Assembly: GCA_013397935.1 (NCBI GenBank)
Contig: VZRN01006386.1
Coordinates: 1,662,267-1,726,266 of the forward strand
Length of the DNA: 64,000 nt
Reading direction: 5' to 3'
Source of the DNA: Dasyornis broadbenti
Taxonomy: Eukaryota > Chordata > Aves > Passeriformes > Dasyornithidae
Part shown: piece after piece, positions 40,601 through 48,400 of the stretch
Layout: each line of letters opens with the position of its first letter
Numbering within the stretch: position 1 is the first letter of the stretch
Translations under genes and position numbers: made by a program
The notes under the pieces: generated by a model
What the model saw: only the letters and a program-made list of their open reading frames with translations
Told to the model about the DNA's origin: nothing
Databases searched by the model: none

Positions 40601-43600
40601 TGAAGAGTCATCTTTATCTAAAATAGCCCTGTCTTTGATTGCAAAGCCATCCCTTGAACCAGAAAGCTGGTTTCTCAGAAGAAAAGTGTTGGGAGAGGAG
40701 GGGAAACTTGCCCTCGACTTGAGCTTGAAACCTTGATGGCAGCAATAAGTGTTGAAGGTCAGGGATCCAGTGCAACATTCCATGGAGACTCTGCAGCCTT
40801 GCCTAGTTCCATAGAATTGGCAGAGCTCAAAAGTTTATCTGCTGTCTTTTTGAAGGAAAGCAGAGCACTGATACCTTTCCAAGAAATGGCCGAAACCCTC
40901 ATTTAAACTGGAAATACTCCTTGGGGATGGTGTTGGATGGAGCAGGCTAACCCTTAATTACAGAGTGTTTTTAAAGTGCATTTCTCTAATCAGCTCATTG
41001 TTGCTGATAAAGCCTGGCCTTGCTGGTCCTATCCACAAAACCCTTTGCAAACATGAGAGGTGAGTGAAGATCTGAAAGACTTGAATGCTGCAGGAGAGGG
41101 TTGGAATGTAAAACAGAACAGTGACATGCAAGTGATGGATGGACAGAGCATTCTCTCTTTCTTCCTAAATTTTCTTCCAATAACTTTCCTGCCTGTCAGT
41201 CTGGTTCATTTCTTGTGGCTTAGTGTTAACATGCCTTTGAAAAGGAAATGTAATGCCCACAGGTAGAGGGTCTGGTACAAATGCTTGGGTGGGGGTATCC
41301 CTGCTGTTCTCCTTCTTGGGAGGAGATGTTACCTAGCGTAAGAGAAAAGATGGATAGGGACAAAGTGTGCTGTTGAGGATAGTTTTAAATCCTGAATGAA
41401 GCAGAGACCTTGTTTTAATCCAGGGATGTGTCCTTTCATGGTTTTGTAATCAAAAGTTCTGATTCCAAAGCAGGCAGAAGTAGTACAGCTGCCACTGTCA
41501 GTCCTCTCGCTTGGGTATCTGTTCTGTAAGCAATAGCACCTAGAAATGAGGAGACATGAGCAGGAGAAGCTCTGCAAGGGTCCTCTCCACTGGTCAGGGC
41601 ACAGCAAAAGAAACTCTTGGCAATGGGAACATCTTAAGCAAACGTGGTGCCTGAAATTAATGTACCTTTAAAAATTAAAAAGAGAAGTTTTTTTAATTTC
41701 TCTTGCTTCTGTTAAAGGTCATCACAGTTAGTAGGCAGTTTACTAAATTTTAAGGGTAAAACCTGTCTGTAGTGATGATGCTACTTTGTCTTTTAAATCT
41801 AGAGAGTTAGTGAGTAATTCTTTAGGGTTGCCCTGGTGGTATTTGTTACCAAAAGTCTTGATTGTTACCTAGAAAGTGTACTTGTAGTGTCCAGTTGTAT
41901 TGCTTTGCAGGGGACCCTGCCTCTCTCCATTGAGAAATGGAGAATTTAGGCCATCTCACCCCTTTCTGCACTGAGATGGTTTCAAAAAAGAGTTTGAGTC
42001 TCACGACCAAGTGAGTGTATCTATAGCTCTGTCTTGGTTATAGTTAAGCAATGGTTGCTGCGTTAGTGTGTTAGCTTGTCCTTCTTTATAGATACTTACT
42101 ACATTGCATTGGAGTAGATAAACCATTGCGAAGGGTCTCCAGCTGGAAGGGGGGCATTCGGTAACTGGGTGAGATTGACACCTGACTGGGCTCACTGGTG
42201 TGCCTGTTCTGCAGTGGTGTTGCAGAGACCAGCTGGCATTATCCTGTGATAAAGATGCTGCATGTGACCATGGAATAAAATGCAGTGCTGCCTCTGGGAC
42301 CCAGCAGTGCCATTTCTTAGCATGCAGTAGCTGAGCAGAGGAGGAAGAGGAATATAAATAGCAAGGAGTGTATGAGCTCCATCTTGCATGATGAACAATT
42401 ACAGGAACATCTCCAAGGCAGCCCTCTTCCTTTGGCTTCCTCTGTCAAACCTTCCTTTGTTAGCTCTAAGTCCTGGATCACCAGGAGTTTGTACCTTTAA
42501 GAGGCTTGTGGTAAGTGATTATTAATAGTGGCACCAGATACTGATAGCACAGTGGTGGGTGAGAACCACATTTCAGCAGCTCGGAGATAGTCCTTTGAGT
42601 GCAAACAGAGCTGAATGTGAAGTTGTTAGAGGAGGCACATATTGGCTCTCTGCTTCTTCCTTCAGTAAATCCAGAGCACAGCTTTGTTTATCCTCCAGAA
42701 TTTGGTAATCTGCCTAGTCAGTAGCTCGTGAAATTCCACTGCAGCAGAGAAAAAAAAAAAATACTGGTATTCTGTGAAGGTAAGTCAGATTTAGTATTTA
42801 GACTGCTTCATCTAGAGAGCTTTCATCAAGTGGAGATTTCAAGTGGCAAACAGAAGTGATAGTTCAGTGTCAACACAATGATCAGTGATGATGATCAGCA
42901 CAGTCATCAGATGTCAAGGATGAGTTTGACTCCAGCTCTTTTTTTCTTGTAGCTAAGGAATTTTGAGACTGCTGTGGAAGCAAACATGTAGCCCCTTGCT
43001 TTCCCCTGGTTTCTGCTCAGCTGAGGAAGCAATCCTCATGGGGACTGACAGGAAGTATAAGTACCTGCTGCGCCATGATTGGAGTGGTCATTGCCCTCTC
43101 ATGGGCTTGGAGTAAAGTTTATAAGTAAGACCAGATACAGAAAAGAAATTTCTGATGTGTTCTGGGGAAAGCAGTTTATTTGGTTCAAGCCTTTTGTTTC
43201 AACTTTTTTCCCCCAAAGGTGAGGGAGCTTATTCAGCTGGAATTTGTAAGAAATTACAGGAGTAATTTGTAAGAAATTACATCATTACAGGATTTAGAAG
43301 GTGCCTTATTGGAACTGGAATAACATTTGATGCAAAACTGAGTATTTCTAGTAGTAGGCAGTGTTCTTCAAAGATAAGCCAGATGTGTGTAAAGTATGGC
43401 TGTTTGGGCAAAGGAGGGGGGTCTGTAGCAGTCTGAGCCAGGCTTCATTTTACTTGGGAAGTGTGAGTTTTTTGCATAATACTGAGAACCAAGCGACATG
43501 GGATTCAGACCTCTTTATTCATTTGTGCTCAGTAATTCTTGTGAATAATGCAAAAGGCAGAGTAAACCCCAGTGATTCCCCAACTGCTGTATGTATCATC

Positions 43601-44388
43601 ATGGCTACTCATACTCCTGCACTTCAAAGCAAGTAGATACACTGAGTAGTACACTCAGCTGTGAGGCACCTTTTGCTGCTGATGAATCCTGAGGGGAAAA
43701 AGGGTTTGTGGATCACGATGTAGAGGGGCATGATGTGCAGTCTGAGAACAGTCATGTTGAAAACACCATGCAAGTGCTTTTTTATTTTAAAATTATTGAG
43801 AAGTAACTTAGGGGTTTCTTAATTTTCTTTTAATATATCTTCCATTTTATTTTTGAAGATTGTACCAGATTTAGGTAGTTTAGAACTAATGTTCCTACTG
43901 TTTTATCTCTAGAATATGGGCATGGTTGTCTCTTCAAGTGAGTCTCTTGACTCTCAAAGCTGCTAAAAAAAAGAAAAAAAAAAATCTGTAAAAGTTATCA
44001 TTTGAATAGGACTTTTCTTTCTTTATTGCAACAATATATACAGGAACATTTTGCCGACTCTCTGCTAACACATTATTGGTAGGCAGGTAGGTATTATAAC
44101 ATTAGACTACCTTCAAGTAGCTTACAGAAGTGCCTATCAGTGGGAGACAAGCTGACAGAACATTGCTTCAATCAGTGATTCTTCAGTGATCCCAGGGATA
44201 TCAGGTACTGGATTAATGCACTTTGTTCTTTTCTTCCCAACAGGAAGCCTAAAAAGGAAGAACATCTTAGTGAAGAGGCTGCCAAGGTGATTTCTAGCCT
44301 TCCTGACTTAACTTTCATGCATGCCAAGGTGTTGATGTTCCCAGCCACATTAACACCTTCAACAAGCTGCCAAGAAAAGGTAGACTAA
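11898..44388 (+). CDS. AFTPH: Aftiphilin, complete coding sequence in nine exons (join)
   Basis: The spliced coding sequence joins 11898-13661, 23385-23536, 24044-24170, 24490-24546, 26116-26238, 32651-32711, 34360-34443, 38316-38439 and 44244-44388. That is 2637 nt, or 878 residues plus TAA. All introns are GT-AG and every junction keeps the frame. The protein was recognised from its start MEPDIIRMYSSSPPPLDNGA, the WNAF/SWAAF motifs and the conserved C-terminal half. Human aftiphilin is slightly longer (about 908-936 residues from memory); the difference lies mainly in the first coding exon. Aftiphilin is a cytosolic accessory protein of AP-1/clathrin at the trans-Golgi network and endosomes. 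It acts in a complex with p200 (HEATR5B) and gamma-synergin. The sequence has no signal peptide or membrane segment. The first in-frame ATG has a strong start context (A at -3, G at +4). I see no frameshift or premature stop. Confidence 0.96.
17684..17705. repeat. Near-perfect 22-bp palindrome in AFTPH intron 2
   Basis: Two perfect 10-base arms (AGAGCCTGTG and CACAGGCTCT) are separated by CT. It sits at the left of a block (about 17660-17960) with the homeodomain-like 'cagattaatca' and 'gtaattatgacc'. It could be a dimeric factor site or a short hairpin in the transcript. Confidence 0.85.
19245..19320. repeat. A/C-biased tract in AFTPH intron 2
   Basis: About 75 bases almost without G on the plus strand and with few T. 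The minus strand therefore carries several runs of three to six G (near 19251-19269 and 19295-19298). It resembles a degenerate simple repeat. Confidence 0.6.
23385..23536 (+). CDS. AFTPH: AFTPH coding exon 2 (residues 589-639)
   Basis: 152 nt, entering in phase 0 and leaving with two bases of a Gly codon. It encodes LLSRLERIFEVCFP and LNHLLEA, an amphipathic segment conserved in vertebrate aftiphilin at the start of its C-terminal region. The acceptor is a good pyrimidine tract plus ACAG; the donor is GTAAGA. The next exon supplies the third base of the split Gly codon and the expected residues E-L follow. Confidence 0.93.
23537..24043 (+). other. AFTPH: AFTPH intron 3
   Basis: A 507-base intron, donor GTAAGA, acceptor 'gattgtgcag'. 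The tract before the AG is poor in pyrimidines. No other feature was recognised. Confidence 0.9.
24044..24170 (+). CDS. AFTPH: AFTPH coding exon 3 (residues 639-681)
   Basis: 127 nt. It completes the split Gly codon and continues ELMDVWTELQDIHDAYGLRY, then QWGGSHSNKKLL and LGIDTRNI. This is the most recognisable aftiphilin signature, almost identical to the human protein as I remember it. It ends in phase 0 with donor GTGAGT. The conserved C-terminal region is taken to contribute to clathrin and partner binding; the exact contacts cannot be read from sequence. Confidence 0.95.
24171..24489 (+). other. AFTPH: AFTPH intron 4
   Basis: A short 319-base intron, donor GTGAGT, acceptor 'tgttttatcag'. 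The open frame that runs from exon 3 across part of it is accidental. Nothing else seen. Confidence 0.9.
24490..24546 (+). CDS. AFTPH: AFTPH coding exon 4, micro-sized (residues 682-700)
   Basis: A 57-nt exon encoding LFTGNKKQPVIVPMYAAGL, in phase 0 at both ends. It follows 'tgttttatcag' and is followed by donor GTAAGC. It is too short to appear as an independent ORF and was found by extending the aftiphilin reading. It matches the known protein residue for residue as far as I recall. Confidence 0.94.
24547..26115 (+). other. AFTPH: AFTPH intron 5
   Basis: A 1.57-kb intron, donor GTAAGC, acceptor 'gtttgtttattcag'. It is AT-rich, with a CA/TA-rich patch near 24850-24880. Short ORFs on both strands (for example around 25813-26071) do not resemble a protein family. 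Confidence 0.9.
26116..26238 (+). CDS. AFTPH: AFTPH coding exon 5 (residues 701-741)
   Basis: 123 nt, phase 0 on both sides, encoding GMLEPTKEPLKPISAAEKIA, then SIGQTPPVSPEMNTC and SDQFQ. Conserved in aftiphilin. The acceptor is a long T-rich tract ending TTCAG; the donor is GTAAAA, weaker than most in this gene. The frame stays open for about 200 bases past the donor, giving an arginine-rich and then hydrophobic tail that I take as intronic. Confidence 0.94.
26239..32650 (+). other. AFTPH: AFTPH intron 6
   Basis: A 6.4-kb AT-rich intron, donor GTAAAA, acceptor 'cttttcaactctag'. No coding sequence, RNA gene or mobile element was recognised. There is a T run near 31131-31139. Confidence 0.9.
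32651..32711 (+). CDS. AFTPH: AFTPH coding exon 6 (residues 742-762)
   Basis: 61 nt encoding ESLPPVQFDWSSSGLTNPLD plus the first base of the next codon. The acceptor is CTCTAG and the donor GTACGT. The FDWSSSGLTNPLD stretch is the typical conserved aftiphilin segment. The exon leaves in phase 1. Both exon 7 and exon 8 enter compatibly, so exon 7 can be skipped without a frameshift. If the donor is not used the frame stays open to TGA at 32789-32791. Confidence 0.93.
32804..32842. repeat. AT/CA simple-sequence patch in AFTPH intron 7
   Basis: Alternating TA with a short CA interruption ('acatacacac'), a degenerate microsatellite 90 bases downstream of the coding exon 6 donor. Confidence 0.75.
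33501..33553. repeat. 9-bp inverted repeat with CRE-like loop in AFTPH intron 7
   Basis: Perfect arms GGAGCCTGC (33501-33509) and GCAGGCTCC (33545-33553) enclose a 35-base loop. The loop holds TGACATCACGT and GATGACGCA, both with bZIP/CRE-like half-sites. The total length is 53 bases, too short for a tRNA. Confidence 0.8.
34360..34443 (+). CDS. AFTPH: AFTPH coding exon 7, probable cassette exon (residues 762-790)
   Basis: 84 nt, exactly 28 codons, entering and leaving in phase 1. It encodes ASGGSTLLNLDFFGPVDDSS followed by a serine/threonine run and TTIP. LNLDFFGPVDD is a conserved acidic-hydrophobic stretch; LLNLD resembles a clathrin-box type motif (L-phi-x-phi-acidic), so it may affect clathrin binding. 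Both splice sites are weak: the acceptor ends AAG and the donor is GTCAGC. From memory, the two main human isoforms (936 and 908 residues) differ by 28 residues, the length of this exon, so skipping is plausible. The clathrin-box reading is an inference. Confidence 0.9.
34444..38315 (+). other. AFTPH: AFTPH intron 8
   Basis: A 3.9-kb intron, donor GTCAGC, acceptor 'attttatactataag'. Mostly AT-rich. A short GT-rich patch lies at about 35896-35925 and an AT repeat at 36708-36722. The block at about 37080-37300 holds FOX-like (GTAAATA, AAACA) motifs. No gene or mobile element was recognised. Confidence 0.88.
38316..38439 (+). CDS. AFTPH: AFTPH coding exon 8 (residues 790-831)
   Basis: 124 nt. 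It completes the split Gly codon and encodes VDPELYELTTSKLETSNASN, then RVTDAFARLMSTVEKASTST. The acceptor is TATAAG (again AAG) and the donor GTAAAT. It leaves in phase 2, with AG of an Arg codon completed by the last exon. The segment is strongly aftiphilin-like. Confidence 0.94.
38440..44243 (+). other. AFTPH: AFTPH intron 9
   Basis: A 5.8-kb intron, donor GTAAAT, acceptor 'cttttcttcccaacag'. No gene recognised. A 23-base unit is duplicated in tandem at 43241-43281 and each copy can fold as a small hairpin. A-rich runs occur near 42750-42763 and 43967-43984. Confidence 0.88.
43241..43281. repeat. Tandem duplication of a 23-base hairpin unit in AFTPH intron 9
   Basis: The unit starting 'aatttgtaagaaattac' occurs at 43241 and again at 43264. 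The second copy forms a perfect inverted repeat, GTAATTT and AAATTAC around GTAAG; in the first copy the left arm lacks its outer bases. Confidence 0.8.
44244..44388 (+). CDS. AFTPH: AFTPH coding exon 9, C-terminus and stop (residues 831-878)
   Basis: The final coding exon, 145 nt including TAA at 44386-44388. It encodes KPKKEEHLSEEAAKVISSLP, then DLTFMHAKVLMFPATLTPST and SCQEKVD. The C-terminal DLTFMHAKVLMFP stretch is highly conserved in aftiphilin. The acceptor has a strong pyrimidine tract (CTTTTCTTCCCAACAG). Confidence 0.95.
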
Positions 44389-45455
44389 AGTGATGTGAAT
44401 TGGACGTTTTCTATTGATTTTTTTTCCTTCCCTCTGTGGGTCGTAAAAAGCAATCTTGCTTTAATTAAAAAAATATCAAGTTCAGATGATTTGTTGGTAA
44501 GCAGCACTAGAAAGGTATACATAGTAATGTATATTTATTTACATACTGGAGTCCTAAATTTATATTAGAGAAAAATGTAAATAATTGGGGGTAAATCTTT
44601 TTGAAGATCTATTCTTTTTGTTGTGCTGGGCTGTATACATTTATGTCTTTGTGAAATACACTGGTGGTGTCCTTCTTAAAAAACTTCAAAAAGTTAAAAA
44701 AAAAATCCTATAAACACATAATGAAAACGTCAATCTTCACAATCTGTGAAGTTCCCCCTTAAGACTTTCAGATTGCATTGAGCAACTTTTTCTTTCCTGC
44801 ATATATTAAAATACTTCTTGCTGGAAAAAAATCAAAAGGTTATGTTGTCCCTTTTGTGGGTTTTTCAGTTATTGTTTCTTTAAAACCCAGTAATTTCATT
44901 TGTGTTTTAACAAGCTTAAGATGTGTTTTTTCTTTTCCCCTATCCCCTCCCCCTGTTTGATTGGTTGGCTGATCAGTTTTTATGTTCTTGAACTTCAGTA
45001 GTATGGCTCTGTCACTATATAGCCTTTTGAAAGGTATGCTGTCAGTAACTTCTTGTTCCAGTTACGGATTACTGTCTAAACACTTGATTTTTTTTTTGGT
45101 CATTAGAAGGTTGTCTGCTTTTAATCAGTTTGATTTGGAAAAGAAGGACCAAAACGATATGAATGTCTTACAATGAAATTTACCTGTTAAAAATTTTTAT
45201 GTTCTGTTGTACCACTATTCCTGTTTGATTTTGCACAGTGTAAAATGACATAATCATAGATTGCTATGGTTTTAGGCTGTATATACAGTAAAAAACTATG
45301 GGTTGTAAATGTCTGGGGAAATTCCTATGGAAAAAAGAGAGCTATGTCAAAGAACCTCTAAAAAGGTCAATATGCATGCCCAAGGTCTTTTGAGATTTAA
45401 GTGTGTAAATTTCCTTTTAGCTTACACAAAATAAAATAATTTAAAGGATACATAT
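44389..45455 (+). other. AFTPH: AFTPH 3' UTR
   Basis: AT-rich sequence after the stop codon, without a long ORF. It contains a canonical AATAAA at 45430-45435, followed within about 60 bases by a T-rich run and then GT-rich sequence, so cleavage near 45450-45460 is likely. Two Pumilio-type elements are visible: TGTAAATA at 44576-44583 and TGTATATA at 45278-45285. Several near-matches (TGTATACA, TGTATATT) also occur. Earlier ATTAAA signals (for example near 44464) could give a shorter UTR. The end is inferred, not proven. Confidence 0.7.
45430..45435 (+). terminator. AFTPH: Candidate AFTPH polyadenylation signal AATAAA
   Basis: The first canonical hexamer I found after the stop codon, about 1.04 kb downstream of it. 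A T-rich element follows at about 45473-45479 and GT-rich sequence at about 45505-45530, as expected for a downstream element. Confidence 0.6.
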
Positions 45456-48400
45456 GTATACAGCCTGCTATCTTTTTTTACTGAATGTATGCATTACTCA
45501 CCTTTCTGTTGGTGGTAAAATTGATGTGCTGCATTAGCAGTAGGACCTTCTAATTTGTGTTCCTCAGTCCCTCAAGCCACGCCTGGCAGGGTTCTGCAGA
45601 CTTCCCTTCAGTCGTCCTGTCTATTGTGTTGGGAGTCAGTCTTTTATTTCTGTCTCCAATTTCCCTTCTGGCTTCTAGGGCAATGTGGCTCATGATATTT
45701 GGGGTTAGAGACTTCTTCAAAGTGATTGGCAACACTCAGCTGTAAGAAACATCAGCTGTGGTGAGGCAAGAACGTACAACTGCGTTTGCCGATTTCTCAG
45801 CCACAAAAAAAAAAGAAACATAGCAGTCACTGAAGTCTCCTCTCATGTTTGCTTGCACATTAGCTCTGTGAGCAACATCTCATCGGAGGATTTCAGTGAA
45901 CTGGCTGCAGGTAAGGCATATTCTGGGTGCTGCTATTTCTTGATACTGCAGGGACACCATGTCTTTACTATGTGCACAGCTCTTTGAGTTCTCAGTAGGC
46001 ACCACCAGTTCATCACTTAACATCTAGTTCTGAGGAATCTCTAGTGTGTTTTTTTTAATCTATTCTTTGAATTCTTTATTGTCTGACTACGCTTGGGTCA
46101 GAAAAGCCCGAGTTTGATGTCATTAACTGGGTAAGTTGAAAGGTTGTCCTTGAAAAAGGAAGATTTTACTTCTTGAAATGTCCTTGAGAGACGAGTGCTG
46201 GGGTTCCATCTTTGTGAATGCAGGAGCTTCAGTGAGTGGTGGCTGCTCAGAATTGAGAGAGCTCCTCTGGCTATGATGAAGTTCATTTGTAAAGGCTAAA
46301 TTGTTTCCTTTGCCGTCTAATTAGTACTGCAGCGTACAATGATGTGGTATCAAACTGCACCCTGTTGTAGCATAAAAGGTTTAAGCAAAAACCGTCTGCT
46401 TTACATGTAGCCTCAAACCCACTTCTCTTTGCTGTTCTTGCAGATTTTCATTACAGCACTGACTTCATGCCTGTTACATGTCAAAATTAGCTTTGCTAAT
46501 CTCCCAAGTTTAGCATAGTATTCTTTAGTGCATGTTTATTGTATCATTCACTTGTGGTGTTGGGCTGCTGTAGGTTAAAATTGGTGCCTTTGTTTCCGTG
46601 ACTGTGGCGTGTCCCTTGGAGCCGGAGCAGTGGGATAGCTGCAGCAGAGAGCTATAGCTATTGTTTCAAGGAGAATATGTTTAGGAGCTGACTCATGATC
46701 CCTGTCTGGCAGCGAGTGGACTGAAGTATTAAGGAGAGGTGGGGGTGGAAGTGCCAGCTGCAAGTTGATCTTTAGTCTCCTCACAATTGCCTCCAGAGGC
46801 AGCTGCCCATTTGTCTTCCAGTCTCCGAGTGCGGTTCTTGTGGCCTGCTGTGGGTGGGGGAGGGGGAAAAGGGGATTTCTATTGTGACTGATGTACCAAA
46901 CTGAAACTTTGTGAAACCTGGTACTACCCAGAGTGTGTTTATGGGGTTTTTATGTTCTTTCTGCATCCCACAGACCTTCACACTGCTGAAAGACATAAAA
47001 CTTGCATCCAAATTCAGCCTTTAGAGGTGGATGCTTAAAACGCAACACTGCTTTTTGTCTCCTAGCTTAAACCTTCTTTTTTGTTGTTGATTGTGGCATG
47101 GACAGACAGGATCCTCGTGCCTCTCTTCTCTGTCTTCTACAGGCAGCTTTGTTCTTATGCAGAAAGTTTTGGCTAAAAGATTCAGCTGACTGGGGTTGTC
47201 CTTCCGTGCTGTTCCCATTGACACAATATGCCTTATGTAGTTTAATCTTGCTGGTAGCTTATGGGCAGGATGGCAGTTGATACTTTCTGTACATTTGTGT
47301 TGCTGTGCATTGTCACCAGATGTGTCAGGGTGCATCACTTTACCCCAGAACTGGTGTCATTGAGCAGCGAATGCTTATATGCCCACCCAGCACAAGCAGT
47401 GGAGGGCACCTGGTTGAGATGTAATTCCCTGAATTGGCACATGGCCATGAAGCAAAGTCCAAAGATCCCACTGTGAAGCGAGCTGCAGCCTCCTGAACAA
47501 CTGCTAAGAAGAGTTGGACCCTGCTTGTGTTATCTCAAAGACTGTGCTCTGAGACTCAGGGCTTCAGCACTGCCTTACCAGAGCAGCACCACCTGCTGCA
47601 GGTGCTGGCAGTGCTGGACTGCCCACAGCACCTGGAATGTTGACACCTTCTCAGAATATCATTAGCTCAGCAAATTCATTTTGAGATGCCAAAAGTAAAG
47701 CTTGCAAATAATGTGTGTAGATGTCCTCAACTGTAATGAGTGTGTACTGAAGTTAACCCTTTATCACAGTGGGTTGTTGTACAGCATTTTGCCTGGTAAT
47801 GAAATCGTCATGTGGAAAGTTTTGTTTTTGGACTGCTGCACTTGAGCCAAATTTCTGGTGGGCTTTATAGGATGTGAGAGAGCTCAGTGCATGTAAGATG
47901 AATCACCCTTGGTCCAACCATTTACACCTAGGTGCAACTCTTTTGTGCTAGTTCTGCAACTCTGCATGTTTATCTTCTTAATTTGAGAGCATTCTGAAAA
48001 TACAGGATAGTTGCAAAATACACCTGAATGTAATTTATAAAAGCATATGTAATCTGATAATTGCATAGTACCTGCTAGGAGTGTCTGCTACAAAATCAGA
48101 GAAGTTTTTCATCTTCTGGCCTCTGCCAAGGAGCACAGCCGCTAAAGGCAGCAAGCAGCCCGATCTGCTCCCTCCAGAGAGCCTGGAACATGAAAGGAGA
48201 TAGGAAGAAACAACACATTCAAATTCAGAGGGCTAAAACCTAGGGGAGGAGGAGCTGGAAGAAAACACAAAGCCAAAAGCTCAGCAGAAGCTCTGAGTAG
48301 GGGAAATAAGAAGGTGAAGCAAGACTCGAGAGTACAGGCAGCTGGGATAGCTGTAGGAAGAGCAGGTGGTGGAGAAAGTGGGATACATGCATGAGGAGCA

